DNA of 64,000 nucleotides from Nitratireductor luteus (GCF_026162365.1 NZ_JAOANW010000005.1:62001-126000); one strand, 5' to 3'; shown: positions 18,101-27,062, counted from the first letter of the stretch. A program made the numbers and translations. Notes: a model not told the origin generated them from the letters alone.

Positions 18101-19150
18101 TCAGTTGGCCGCGGTCTCCGCACGAACATCCGCGATTGCGGCGTCGAGCTTGTCGAACCATTTCTGGTCAACGGTTTCCGCCAGAAGCTCACGTACGGGA
18201 TCGCGCGTCGCATCCACGAATTGCTGGAACTCGTCCGGCGTCGGCTGATAGATCTCGACACCCGCCTCAGCGATCCGCTTGAGGTCTTGCGACTCCTTGG
18301 CCTTCACGATGCCGAGGAAGGCCAACTTGGCTTCACGTACGGCGGCGTTCAGCGCTGCTTTGTCCCCGTCGGAAAGGCTCTGGTAGAAATCCTCGTTCAC
18401 CGCGACAAGTGCCACGTTCAGCAGGTGCTTATCGAGCGTATAGTATTTCTGCACTTCCTGCAGGTTGGCCAGCAGGAGCACGTAGGGCGCGTTTTCCTGC
18501 CCGTCAGCTACACCGGTCTGCAGCGCGTTGTAGAGCTCGGCCCAGGCGATGGGCGTTGCGGAGGCGCCAAGCGACTCCACGATCTTCAGGTGGATCGGAA
18601 TGGGCTGGACCCGGATCTTTTGACCGACCATGTCGGCGGGCGAATGGATAGGGGCCTTGGAGCTGGAGAAGTTGCGGAAGGCCGAGGGCAGGTAGGCCAG
18701 GATGCGGACTCCGGACTCTTCTGCGGCGGCGTCGGACAGCTCCTGCCCGAACGGCCCGTCAAGCACCTGGCGCGCCTCGTCGGTGCTGCTGAAGGTGTAG
18801 GGCATATCGAGGATCTGGATCGATGGAAAGAAGCTGGCGAGCTGGCCGCTGGCAATGCTGGTGGCCATCTGGACCACGCCCCGGGCGGTCTGTTCGGTGA
18901 TGGACTCGGTATCGCCCAACTGTTTGTTGGGGAACACCTGCAGCGCATACCGATCGTTGGTCCCGGTCGCGAGCTCGGAGCCCAGCACCTGGGTTAGCGC
19001 CCAGTAGGGGTTCTCGAGCAGGTCGCCTTCGGCTTCGGCATGGGCCAGCTTGATGACCTCTTGTGCCCGGGCAGCGTGGGGTGTGAGCGCCAGCGTTGCC
19101 GTCATGGTGATCACACCGAGACCCCAGCGGGCCATTTCAAAAATGTTCAT
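18101..19150 (-). CDS. dctP: TRAP transporter solute-binding protein (DctP family), transporter 2
   Basis: A 349-residue periplasmic binding protein. The signal peptide runs to about residue 30 and ends AARA before QEVIKLAHAEAEGD. KIRVQPIPIHLKIVESLGA carries the usual ligand-binding arginine, and IAWAELYNALQTGVADGQEN is the classic DctP motif. The start at 19150 is favoured because upstream in-frame residues are unlike a leader peptide. First gene of a six-gene catabolic operon; an inverted repeat and TTGACA element lie about 120-150 bases upstream. Confidence 0.93.
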   Translation of the reverse strand: MNIFEMARWGLGVITMTATLALTPHAARAQEVIKLAHAEAEGDLLENPYWALTQVLGSELATGTNDRYALQVFPNKQLGDTESITEQTARGVVQMATSIASGQLASFFPSIQILDMPYTFSSTDEARQVLDGPFGQELSDAAAEESGVRILAYLPSAFRNFSSSKAPIHSPADMVGQKIRVQPIPIHLKIVESLGASATPIAWAELYNALQTGVADGQENAPYVLLLANLQEVQKYYTLDKHLLNVALVAVNEDFYQSLSDGDKAALNAAVREAKLAFLGIVKAKESQDLKRIAEAGVEIYQPTPDEFQQFVDATRDPVRELLAETVDQKWFDKLDAAIADVRAETAAN

Positions 19151-19267
19151 GTACGTTCCCCTCGTTGGACAGTTGCGCAAATTCGGCGCGGAAGTCGTGA
19201 TTGGGCTTTGCACCCTGTTGTTCTTGATATCGCCAGGCGCGGACGCCCGGAGCATTCCTGTTCTGCA

Positions 19268-19301
19268 TTAGTATCCAAATAGGATACTGTACTTGTGTCA
19301 A
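19268..19301 (-). promoter_or_regulatory. Promoter with inverted-repeat operator for the TRAP-2 operon
   Basis: A minus-strand TTGACA (-35, 19301-19296) is followed by an inverted repeat AGTATCC (19270-19276) and GGATACT (19282-19288) with a 5-base AAATA spacer. The repeat covers the spacer and the expected -10 position, the layout of a repressor site. No regulator gene is immediately adjacent; a GntR-type protein elsewhere would fit the symmetry. The -10 itself is weak and cannot be fixed. Confidence 0.55.
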
Positions 19302-19393
19302 GAATTTTCCGCATCGCCGTGAGCTCTTTGTCGCGATTTGTCGAAACTGCCTTCCATCGGATCACCGTTGACCGACCCGTTTGCAACCGTGCC

Positions 19394-20284
19394 TTACCCC
19401 ATCCGTTCGGATGCGAAGCTTCCAGGGCTCGCCGGGAAGACTACGGTTTTGTTTCCGTTCAGGAAAACGCGACGATGGATATGGGCATGCACCGCCCGCG
19501 CAAGCACCTGGCACTCCACGTCCCGCCCGAGACTGACATAGTCTTCGGCGCTCTGTGCATGGGTGACACGGACGATGTCCTGCTCGATGATCGGGCCCTC
19601 GTCGAGATCGGCGGTCACGTAGTGCGAGGTTGCCCCGATCAGCTTCACGCCGCGCTCGAAGGCCTGCTTGTAGGGGTTCGCTCCCTTGAAGGAAGGCAGG
19701 AACGAGTGGTGGATGTTGATGATCCGGCCCGACATCTTCTGGCACATCTCGTCCGACAGGATCTGCATGTAGCGCGCCAGGACGATCAGTTCGGCGCCGG
19801 CCTCCTCGACCACGCGCATGATAGCTCCCTCGGCCTGCGGCTTGTTTTCCTTGGTCACCTTGATGCAGTGGAACGGGATGTCGTGGTTCACCACGAGCTT
19901 CTGGTAGTCCATGTGGTTCGAAACCACCGCCACGATCTCGATTGGCAGCGCGCCGATGCGAGACCGGTAAAGCAGGTCGTTCAGGCAGTGACCGAAGCGC
20001 GACACCATCACCACGACCTTCATTTTCTTGGCGCCGTCGTGGAAATCGTATTCCATCCCGAAGGACTTGGCCACTTCCGGGAACCCGGTACGCAGGTCCT
20101 CCAATTTTGCCCCGGCCTCGCTGTCGAAGCGCACGCGCATGAAGAAATTGCCGGTTTCGAGATCGTCGAACTGAGCGCTGTCCGTGATGTTACAACCCTG
20201 CTCTGCAAGGTATCCCGAGATGGCCGCGACGATGCCGCGCGTCGAGCGGCATTGAACGGTAAGATATGGATCAGGCATACGCAT
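19394..20284 (-). CDS. purU: Formyltetrahydrofolate deformylase
   Basis: A 296-residue enzyme that hydrolyses 10-formyl-tetrahydrofolate to formate and tetrahydrofolate. It has an N-terminal ACT domain (about 1-85; VQCRSTRGIVAAISGYLAEQ) and a C-terminal formyltransferase-like hydrolase domain. Catalytic-region motifs are NIHHSFLPSFKGANPYKQAF and GATSHYVTADLDEGPIIEQD, with the terminal FLNGNKTVVF typical of PurU. purU commonly accompanies sarcosine oxidase genes, where it recycles folate loaded with C1 units, matching soxBDAG 8 kb away. It begins three bases after the aminotransferase stop, so the two are one operon. Confidence 0.94.
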   Translation of the reverse strand: MRMPDPYLTVQCRSTRGIVAAISGYLAEQGCNITDSAQFDDLETGNFFMRVRFDSEAGAKLEDLRTGFPEVAKSFGMEYDFHDGAKKMKVVVMVSRFGHCLNDLLYRSRIGALPIEIVAVVSNHMDYQKLVVNHDIPFHCIKVTKENKPQAEGAIMRVVEEAGAELIVLARYMQILSDEMCQKMSGRIINIHHSFLPSFKGANPYKQAFERGVKLIGATSHYVTADLDEGPIIEQDIVRVTHAQSAEDYVSLGRDVECQVLARAVHAHIHRRVFLNGNKTVVFPASPGSFASERMG

Positions 20285-20287
20285 GGT

Positions 20288-21502
20288 TCAGGCCCGGTAG
20301 CGCTCGACCAGCGCGGCGATCCGCTCGACCGCAGCGACGGAGGCTGCATGATCCTGCGAGAAATTCAGCCGAACGCTGCGGGCGGTATGCGGGCTGAACT
20401 CTGTTCCCGGGGTTACCGTCACCCCGGCCTGTTCGCGCAGGGCCCTCACGAAATCGGCCGGCGAAATGGACAGATCGGGCAGGCGCGGAAAGAGGTAGCT
20501 GCCGGCGCCAGGCAAACGCACTGTACAATCCTCGATACCCCGGAAGAGTGCGACCAGGTCGTCGCGGATCGCCTGATGAGCGGCAATGCGGTCGCGCATC
20601 CAAACATCGGGTTCCTTGAACCAAGTCTTCAGCACGGCTTGCGAGTACCCAGCGGCCCGAAGCGACACGATGGCCTGAAGCTTTTCCATCCGCTCAATCA
20701 CCGAGGGTGCACCAAAGGCGACACCTAGCCTGTAACCGCTGAGCGATTCCGTCTTAGACGGCCCCATGATCGTCACCACATTGTCTGCCTGCATCGCAGG
20801 CTGGGCTCGCAGATGCGTATAGACGCTGCCCTCGTAGAGCAGACGAGAATAGAGCTGATCGACGATCACCGTCGCGCCATACTGAGCCGAGAGATCCGCA
20901 ATGCCCGCGATCTCACGTGGGGAATAGACGACACCGCAGGGGTTGTTGGGGTTGGAGAACAGAAACACCTTCGCGCCTGACCGGAAGGCGTCTTCGAGCT
21001 GGTCCAGATCCAGGCCCGCACCGTGTTCGGTGTTCGAGTAGTTCATCTGCACGGGCAGCATTTCACCCTCGAAAAACTCCACGAGCTTGCGGTTGGCGAA
21101 GTAGTCCGGCTGCACGATGGCGACCTTGTCGCCCGCAGCAACGGTGGCTGCCACCGCGAGGAAAAGCGCACCCTGCGTGCCAGGCGTCACGATGAGCTCT
21201 TCGGAGGCATCGACCGGCGCCCCGGTGAAAGCTGCCAGTCGCTCGGCCAGCGGCTCGCGGATCGCGGCGGCGCCCCGATACTCGGTATAGGCCTGAGCGC
21301 CGCCCGCTTCCACACCGGCCGCAAATGTTTCGAAGGCACCGGGAGTTGGCTCATGCGCATCGACATCGCCATGCGAGAAATCCACCGGCCGTCCTGGAAG
21401 CGGTTGGCCGATCATCCAACTGCCCTTCGAGGCGCTCAATCTCACCTCTTGTCCGGGAGCGTTGTCGGTCGCCAATCGTTCGAATTTGCTCTGTACAGTC
21501 AT
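20288..21502 (-). CDS. PLP-dependent aminotransferase, class I/II
   Basis: A 404-residue fold-type I aminotransferase. PGTQGALFLAVAATV near residue 107, FSNPNNPCGVVYSP near 183 and the PLP lysine in GPSKTESLSGYRLG near 250 are all present, with the substrate-carboxylate arginine probably in ARSVRLNFSQ near the C-terminus. It transfers an amino group between an amino acid and a 2-oxoacid. It precedes purU in a two-gene operon and is divergent from a LysR gene, hinting at a role in one-carbon or glycine-type amino-acid turnover. Donor and acceptor unknown. Confidence 0.88.
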   Translation of the reverse strand: MTVQSKFERLATDNAPGQEVRLSASKGSWMIGQPLPGRPVDFSHGDVDAHEPTPGAFETFAAGVEAGGAQAYTEYRGAAAIREPLAERLAAFTGAPVDASEELIVTPGTQGALFLAVAATVAAGDKVAIVQPDYFANRKLVEFFEGEMLPVQMNYSNTEHGAGLDLDQLEDAFRSGAKVFLFSNPNNPCGVVYSPREIAGIADLSAQYGATVIVDQLYSRLLYEGSVYTHLRAQPAMQADNVVTIMGPSKTESLSGYRLGVAFGAPSVIERMEKLQAIVSLRAAGYSQAVLKTWFKEPDVWMRDRIAAHQAIRDDLVALFRGIEDCTVRLPGAGSYLFPRLPDLSISPADFVRALREQAGVTVTPGTEFSPHTARSVRLNFSQDHAASVAAVERIAALVERYRA

Positions 21503-21590
21503 GGATACGCCTTCTCAGTGTCACGTAAGTTGTCGGCGAGGGTAAAGGCGACATGACAGATAAGTAAAACTGGCGTTTATAAATTTAGAT

Positions 21591-21605
21591 GATAGAAAAT
21601 CTATC
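21591..21605. promoter_or_regulatory. Inverted repeat at the start of the LysR gene
   Basis: GATAGA and TCTATC with a 3-base AAA centre lie three bases before the LysR ATG at 21609, inside an AT-rich divergent promoter region (21570-21608). A plausible autoregulatory site. No Shine-Dalgarno sequence is evident, so the LysR transcript may have a very short leader. Confidence 0.4.
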
Positions 21606-21608
21606 TTT

Positions 21609-22478
21609 ATGGACACACGTTTTCTCGAGACCTTCATCATCGTGGCAGAGTGCGGCTCGATCGCCGAGGCAGCGCGACGCCTTAACGTCACACCAGCCGC
21701 GCTGGCGCAGCGATTGCGCGTGCTGGAGGACGACCTTGGACATGCGCTTGTCGAGCGCGCCGGGCGCACAGTGCAGCCCACAGAAGAAGGCCGCGCCATT
21801 CTAGACAGCGCGCGAGCGCTTGTGCAGAACGCCCGCGATCTACGCGCCATTGCCTCGCGCGGCGTGCCTGCCGGTCAGTTGCGGCTGGGTGCGACGGCAA
21901 CGGCAATGACCGGTATCCTTCCCGGCGCAATCGCGGAGCTAAGCACGCAACATCCGCAGATCGAATACCACGTGCGGCCCGGATCCTCCATCGATCTCTA
22001 CCATGCGCTCGTCGAAGGTGAGCTTGACGCCGCCCTGCTTGTCGGCCCGAAGTTCGCCCTGCCCAAGATGCTGACATGGCGGACGATCCGCGACGAACCT
22101 CTCGTGCTGCTCGCGTCCGAAGGCGTGGACACGACATCACTGCCGCGGCTTTTTGCTGAGCAGCGTTTCATCCGTTACGATCGGAACCAGTGGGGCGGGC
22201 AGATCGTCGATACATATCTACGCGAAAACGGATTCCAAGTGCGCGAATGGCTGGAGCTAGACGCGCTAGACGCCATCGCGGCGATGGTGGACCGAGGCCT
22301 TGGCATCTCGGTCGTGCCGGATTGGGGACCGCCCTGGCCAGAAACCCTGCGGTTGAGAAAGCACCTGCTCGCAAATGGCAAGAGTCGGCAGACAGGTGTG
22401 CTCTGGCGCCGATCGGGCGCGCGGTTGCCCGCTGTGCGTGCATTCGTCGACGCTTGCATGAAAGGGCGCGGCGCCTGA
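21609..22478 (+). CDS. LysR-family regulator
   Basis: A 289-residue LysR regulator with the N-terminal helix-turn-helix (IIVAECGSIAEAARRLNVTP followed by AALAQRLRVLEDDLG) and a periplasmic-binding-like effector domain. It diverges from the aminotransferase-purU operon across about 106 bases and is the natural candidate to control it. The region downstream holds a long non-coding stretch before TRAP transporter 3, so it might also act there. The effector cannot be inferred. Confidence 0.9.
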   Translation: MDTRFLETFIIVAECGSIAEAARRLNVTPAALAQRLRVLEDDLGHALVERAGRTVQPTEEGRAILDSARALVQNARDLRAIASRGVPAGQLRLGATATAMTGILPGAIAELSTQHPQIEYHVRPGSSIDLYHALVEGELDAALLVGPKFALPKMLTWRTIRDEPLVLLASEGVDTTSLPRLFAEQRFIRYDRNQWGGQIVDTYLRENGFQVREWLELDALDAIAAMVDRGLGISVVPDWGPPWPETLRLRKHLLANGKSRQTGVLWRRSGARLPAVRAFVDACMKGRGA

Positions 22479-22967
22479 CCGAGACCGGCGGGATCGCAGG
22501 GAATCTGACCGAATGTTGATCGCCTCAACCCCATGAACTGGGCGGTGCGATTGACTGCGAACCCAGCGTGGTTCTTACCCTTGCCTAAAGTTCAGCTTGG
22601 TCAACGATCTTACGATCAGGAGAAGCCCCCATCCACTCGTCAGGCTTTGATCCCTGACTTGCATGTTGAAGAGTTGCTGGGCGGGTGTTCGCTACCATCT
22701 GCTTTCTGCGCCAGGTAACGTTTTGCGGTACTCGACATTCTATGAATGAACAATGCAAACGAATGCATGGTCGTATGTGGTCAAACTTGAGGATCAACTA
22801 CACTGGCAACTTTCATCTCTAAGTGCCGTTGCGGGGGAATGCATAAGGTCCACCTTATGCCTGAATGATGGACATTCTCGTTTGCGTGCCGCCGATCCTA
22901 TGATCAATGCTTGTCAGATCGGGCAGTCTAATATGCCCCAATAACATCCAGATCAAAGAGGGAACTC
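22479..22967 (+). other. Non-coding region upstream of TRAP transporter 3
   Basis: 489 bases with no supportable gene and lower GC than the surroundings. It contains the perfect inverted repeat at 22841-22860 and presumably the promoter of the dctPQM-lyase-aldehyde dehydrogenase-oxidase operon. GAGGGAA directly before 22968 is the dctP ribosome-binding site. Short open frames here have no recognisable similarity. Confidence 0.5.
22841..22860. promoter_or_regulatory. Perfect 9-bp inverted repeat, probable operator for TRAP-3 operon
   Basis: GCATAAGGT and ACCTTATGC flank a CC centre, 108 bases before the dctP start. The size and symmetry fit a dimeric regulator site. Neighbouring regulators are the LysR genes at 21609 and 30094; neither is proven to bind here. 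Confidence 0.5.
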
Positions 22968-23978
22968 ATGGTGAAACTATCCAAAATTTCCGCACTCTCG
23001 CTTGCTGCTGCGATTCTTATTCCGCTATCGGCGCAGGCCAGCGACAAGGAATACAAGCTCGTTCTGACCAGTGAAGCCGGCGATCGCGACTCCGTTCTTG
23101 GCAAGGCCATGCAGAACTGGGCCTCGATGATCGAGGAAAACTCGGACGGGCGCATCCGCGTGAACGTGTTTTATCAGGGCGAGCTGGGCGGTCAGCAGGA
23201 GCTGTTTGACCAACTCGTCAAGGGCAACGTCCACATGATGATCACCTGGCCACAGACTTCATACGACCAGCGGATCGGTGTGAACTACATCCCCTATCTC
23301 GTTCTGGGATGGGATGACGCGACGGAAGCGTTCGGCCAGGACGGCTGGGTGCGCGAGGTGCTCGATCCAATCTATCAGGATATTGGCCTCAAGTATTTCG
23401 GCCCGTTCCCGGAAGGCTTCGGTGGCATCGCCACCAAGGGCCGCTATGCCACCAGCTTTGAAGAGGCGCAGGGTCTGAAGGTACGGTCGCAACCGATCTT
23501 CCCGTTGCCGCAGACGATCCAGGCGATGGGCTTCCAGGCGGTGCCGATAGATTGGGCTGAAGTGTATACTTCGATCCAGACCGGCGTCGTGGATGGCGAT
23601 TCATCCAATGTCATCTACTGGGACTACGAATATTTCCGTGACCAGCTCGACTACTTCGTTCAGTCGTCGCACAACTTCTCGTCCTACTCACTTCTGATGA
23701 ACGGTGCGACCTGGGAAGAGATGGATGACGAAGACCGCGGGATCATCGAATCCGCAGCGATCACGGTGATGGACCAGCAGTTCAAGGACGCCAAGGCGGA
23801 AGACGACAAGTGGATCGCCGCGGCGCAGGAAGCCGGCATGGAATACATCGTTCCGACTCCCGAGCAGAAGGCTGCCTGGGTTGAGCGTGTCCGTGCCGAA
23901 GTCTGGCCGCAGGCGGAAGAGGCTCTGGGCACAGAAATCATGGATGTGGTGCGCGCCAACGCATCGGTCCCTGAATAA
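22968..23978 (+). CDS. dctP: TRAP transporter solute-binding protein (DctP family), transporter 3
   Basis: A 336-residue periplasmic binding protein. The signal peptide runs to about residue 24, ending SAQA before SDKEYKLVLTSEAGD. LKVRSQPIFPLPQTIQAMG holds the expected carboxylate-binding arginine, and VPIDWAEVYTSIQTGVVDGD is the family motif. A GAGGGAA ribosome-binding site supports the start. It heads an operon with a DHDPS-type lyase, an aldehyde dehydrogenase and an FAD oxidoreductase, suggesting uptake of an imino acid, betaine or sugar acid that is converted towards 2-oxoglutarate. Confidence 0.93.
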   Translation: MVKLSKISALSLAAAILIPLSAQASDKEYKLVLTSEAGDRDSVLGKAMQNWASMIEENSDGRIRVNVFYQGELGGQQELFDQLVKGNVHMMITWPQTSYDQRIGVNYIPYLVLGWDDATEAFGQDGWVREVLDPIYQDIGLKYFGPFPEGFGGIATKGRYATSFEEAQGLKVRSQPIFPLPQTIQAMGFQAVPIDWAEVYTSIQTGVVDGDSSNVIYWDYEYFRDQLDYFVQSSHNFSSYSLLMNGATWEEMDDEDRGIIESAAITVMDQQFKDAKAEDDKWIAAAQEAGMEYIVPTPEQKAAWVERVRAEVWPQAEEALGTEIMDVVRANASVPE

Positions 23979-24002
23979 GCCCGCGAAAAACTGTCTTGAC
24001 GG

Positions 24003-24073
24003 GCCGCGTTCTGCGCGGCTCGCCTCAGACCGCCGGAACGACTCCGGTGGTCCTGGCGAGTGCTCGGCACTCG
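24003..24073 (+). promoter_or_regulatory. Cluster of three hairpins after dctP (transporter 3)
   Basis: Three consecutive stems lie in the 230-base gap between dctP and dctQ: GCCGCG/CGCGGC (24003-24019), ACCGCCGGA/TCCGGTGGT (24029-24051, one G-T pair) and CGAGTGC/GCACTCG (24057-24073, TCG loop). No T-tract follows. The position matches the hairpins after the other binding-protein genes in this window. Confidence 0.5.
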
Positions 24074-24212
24074 TGGAAAGCCCCTGATTCAAAGGCAGAA
24101 AAGCCGAGATCGACCCCAGTTCATCTCACCGGCTGTCAACAATCGAGGCGGCAATCATTCTGGGACAGGTTGTGTGTAGCGCGGCCCGTCTTTGAAGCAG
24201 GGAGGCTTCACA

Positions 24213-24728
24213 ATGCAAATGCTGAAAACAGTCGATGCACTACTTGTGCGCGTTATCCATCCGATCTTGATCGTGATCGGGCTGGCCGTCGCGCTGATGC
24301 TGGTCGTCGGCATCCTTACGCGGGTGTTCGGGGCACCTGTATTCGGTCTCGAAGAGATCATGCTGCTAGCCGTCATGTGGTTCTACATGCTGGGCGCAGC
24401 GCTGGCATCGCGTGAACGCTCGCACCTGTCGGCCGACTTTGTGCGCGTTATTTCGAAAAACCCGAAAGTCTGGCGCGTTGCGGCCTTGTTTTCCACCGCG
24501 GTTTCGCTGGGTATCGCGGTGTTGTTCAGCACCTGGGCGTGGGCTCTGTTCTCCTTTGGTCTGGAGCGTGGCCAGTCCACGCCGGTCTTCGGGATTCCGT
24601 GGTGGACCTCGCAGTCCAGTCTCTTCTTCGCTTCGTTGCTGTTCATTGTCTATCTGGTGCGGGACCTGCTCCACGAGATCCGCGGCGAAGAATGGCAGTC
24701 GGGCGATCCTGCGGCAGAAGTGGAGTAA
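24213..24728 (+). CDS. dctQ: TRAP transporter small permease (DctQ family), transporter 3
   Basis: A 171-residue membrane protein with four hydrophobic segments (roughly 15-35, 50-65, 86-108, 128-147). GGAGG at 24201-24205 sets the start at ATG 24213; a TTG 21 bases upstream is in frame but badly placed. It ends six bases before dctM. Typical for the family. Confidence 0.92.
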   Translation: MQMLKTVDALLVRVIHPILIVIGLAVALMLVVGILTRVFGAPVFGLEEIMLLAVMWFYMLGAALASRERSHLSADFVRVISKNPKVWRVAALFSTAVSLGIAVLFSTWAWALFSFGLERGQSTPVFGIPWWTSQSSLFFASLLFIVYLVRDLLHEIRGEEWQSGDPAAEVE

Positions 24729-24734
24729 TCTGAA

Positions 24735-26033
24735 ATGGGTGCACTTATCGCAATCATCGCCGTCGTACTGCTGATGATGGTCGGGGTTCCAGTCGTATTT
24801 TCCTTCGCCGCCATGACGCTTATCCTGTCGATCGCCTATGATGTCGATATCTCGTCCTTGATGACCACGGGCTTCTGGTCGGTGAACTCGGTGATCCTGG
24901 TGGCGCTGCCACTTTTCGTGATGACCGGCTACCTGATGCAATCCGGCGGGATCGCCCGGCGCCTGGTAGAATTCGTCGAGGCACTGGTCGGGCGTTCGCG
25001 TGTCGGCATGGGCACCTCAATGGTCGTGACCTGCGGCATATTCGGTGCTATCTCAGGTACTGCCTCGGCCGCCGTGGCTTCCATCGGGTCCATCATGATC
25101 GACCCGATGGAGAAACACGGTTATGCGCGGGGGTATACGAGCGCGCTCCTGGGCGTTTCCTCGCTCCTGGGTCTGTTGATCCCGCCTTCGATTACCATGA
25201 TCCTCTATGCGGTCGTGACCCGACAATCGGTTGCAGCCTGCTTTCTGGCGACCGTCGGTCCGGGCATCTTGCTGATGATCGCGCTTGCGTTGTTCAACCG
25301 GCTGCATGTCAACCGGAAGCTGGGTGGGGATACCGAAAAAGCTCCGTGGGGGCAGCGCCTTTCTGAAACCGCTTCGACCGGCTGGCGGGCTATTCCCGCA
25401 CTAATGCTGCCGGTTGTTATCCTGGGCGGGATCTATGGGGGGTATGCCACGCCAACCGAGGCAGCGGCCATTTCCGTGGCCCTCGCCATTCCTATCGGTT
25501 TGTTTATCTACCGGGAACAGACCTTGCGAGGGATAGGCGAAGCGGTCATCCATGCCGCGACCACCACCGGCGTCATCATGATCATCCTTGTCTTCTCGTT
25601 CGTCGCCAGCCGGATTCTCACTCTCGAGCGCGTACCTCAGGAACTGACCGATCTCCTGCTTGGTACCTTTTCGAGCCCGATCCTCATTCTCTTGGTGGTG
25701 AACATCTTTCTGGTCGCCATGGGCATGATCATGGACGATGTCAGCGTGATCGCCATCATCAGCCCTCTGATGGTGCCAGTCATGGCCGAGATCGGCGTCG
25801 ACCCGATCCACTTTGCAGCGATCATCGGGACCAGCATTGTGATCGGGGCGAACAGCCCGCCGATGGCCCCAATCCTGTTCATGGCCTGTCGTGTCGGCAG
25901 GGTCGGGATGTCGGAAGTGATCACGCCCGCATTCTATTTCATGGCCTTGGCGGCATTTCCCGTAATGCTTGTCACGACCTATTGGTCGCCGCTGGCGCTG
26001 TTCCTGCCGCGGCTCCTTGGGTTCATGCCGTAG
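24735..26033 (+). CDS. dctM: TRAP transporter large permease (DctM family), transporter 3
   Basis: A 432-residue polytopic permease. GIFGAISGTASAAVASIGSI near residue 99, LLIPPSITMILYAVV near 151 and IVIGANSPPMAPILFMACRV near 370 are DctM signatures. It works with the preceding dctQ and dctP. A very GC-rich hairpin and about 100 non-coding bases separate it from the lyase gene, so the enzyme genes may be expressed at a different level from the transporter. Confidence 0.94.
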   Translation: MGALIAIIAVVLLMMVGVPVVFSFAAMTLILSIAYDVDISSLMTTGFWSVNSVILVALPLFVMTGYLMQSGGIARRLVEFVEALVGRSRVGMGTSMVVTCGIFGAISGTASAAVASIGSIMIDPMEKHGYARGYTSALLGVSSLLGLLIPPSITMILYAVVTRQSVAACFLATVGPGILLMIALALFNRLHVNRKLGGDTEKAPWGQRLSETASTGWRAIPALMLPVVILGGIYGGYATPTEAAAISVALAIPIGLFIYREQTLRGIGEAVIHAATTTGVIMIILVFSFVASRILTLERVPQELTDLLLGTFSSPILILLVVNIFLVAMGMIMDDVSVIAIISPLMVPVMAEIGVDPIHFAAIIGTSIVIGANSPPMAPILFMACRVGRVGMSEVITPAFYFMALAAFPVMLVTTYWSPLALFLPRLLGFMP

Positions 26034-26048
26034 AGGCAAGTTCAGTAT

Positions 26049-26073
26049 CGCGCGCCCGCGGCGCGGGCGCGCG
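26049..26073 (+). promoter_or_regulatory. Intra-operon perfect GC hairpin between dctM and lyase gene
   Basis: Arms CGCGCGCCCGC (26049-26059) and GCGGGCGCGCG (26063-26073) with a GGC loop make an 11-bp all-GC stem. CAGCTAAC follows rather than a T-run. Could be an attenuator, an mRNA-processing barrier, or a weak bidirectional terminator. Confidence 0.5.
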
Positions 26074-26141
26074 CAGCTAACACCGGGAGGCGATGAGCGC
26101 GCTCCCGGGCTCCGACACAACATGGCGAATGGAAGTACGCA

Positions 26142-27059
26142 ATGGCATTCAGGTTCACGCTTGAAGGGATCTACACACCTGTCGTAACGCCGTTCGACAA
26201 TGACGGCGCCTTCGATCTCGACGCGCTGGCCGATGTGGTCGATCATCTGGTCGAGAAGGGCGTCCACGGGATAATTTCTGGAGGATCGACCGCCGAGAAT
26301 TATTCCCAGACCGTCGAAGAGCGGCTTGAGCTGGCTCGCTTTATCAAGGACCGGCTGGCTGGTCGCTTGCCGTTGATCGTCGGCACGGGCGCCATGCGGA
26401 CGCCCGACTCTGTCGCGCTTGCCCAAGGTGCGCGCGAAATGGAAGCCGATGCCATCCTGCTAGGAACGCCCCCTTACTCAGTCCCGACCGAACGCGAGAA
26501 TGCGCTGAATGCACTCGCCATTGATCGCGCCGCGGACCTGCCGATCATCCTTTACAACTATCCCGGCCGCATGGGTGTGCATATGGGCGAGGAGTTCCTC
26601 GACCGCGTCTGCCGGTCGCGCAATGTCATCGGGATCAAGGAAAGCTCGGGCGATATCAACCGGGTTCACCTGCTTGCCCGCGATTACCCGCATATCCAGA
26701 TGTCCTGCGGCATGGACGACCAGGCGCTGGAATTCTTCGCCTGGGGCGCGCGCAGCTGGATCTGCGCAGGCTCCAATTTCCTGCCTGAGGAGCATGTCTT
26801 CCTCTACGAGACCTGTGCCGTGCATGGCGATTTCGCCAAGGGGCGTCGGATCATGTCCGCCATGATGCCGCTGATGCGTGTGTTGGAGCAGGGCGGCAAG
26901 TTTATCCAGTGTGTGAAGCACGGAACAGAGGGGGCAGGCCTGCGGGCGGGGCCGATGCGCCCTCCGCTGCGCGGCCTCAACAAGGATGACAAGCGCGAAC
27001 TCGAGCAGGTCATCCGGACCCTCAAAACCACCATTGCGGCCATCAAGGCGGAGAACTGA
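26142..27059 (+). CDS. Dihydrodipicolinate synthase family deaminase/dehydratase, possible HypD/LhpC type
   Basis: A 305-residue class I aldolase-fold enzyme. It has TPVVTPFDNDG near the start, IISGGSTAENYSQT, the tyrosine Y138 in LYNYPGRMG and the Schiff-base lysine K166 in VIGIKESSGD. The gene is followed after three bases by an aldehyde dehydrogenase. In known pathways this pairing makes 2-oxoglutarate semialdehyde, then 2-oxoglutarate, from pyrroline-4-hydroxy-2-carboxylate (hydroxyproline) or from deoxy-sugar acids. The nearby proline-racemase, ornithine-cyclodeaminase-like and N-demethylase-like genes favour the hydroxyproline reading, but this is inference. Confidence 0.85.
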   Translation: MAFRFTLEGIYTPVVTPFDNDGAFDLDALADVVDHLVEKGVHGIISGGSTAENYSQTVEERLELARFIKDRLAGRLPLIVGTGAMRTPDSVALAQGAREMEADAILLGTPPYSVPTERENALNALAIDRAADLPIILYNYPGRMGVHMGEEFLDRVCRSRNVIGIKESSGDINRVHLLARDYPHIQMSCGMDDQALEFFAWGARSWICAGSNFLPEEHVFLYETCAVHGDFAKGRRIMSAMMPLMRVLEQGGKFIQCVKHGTEGAGLRAGPMRPPLRGLNKDDKRELEQVIRTLKTTIAAIKAEN

Positions 27060-27062
27060 TCC

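Noticed and set aside
24136-24146. Single CTGTCAACA before the TRAP-3 dctQ, similar to the GntR half-site
   Set aside because: It has no second half-site and lies inside an operon, so chance is the simpler explanation.
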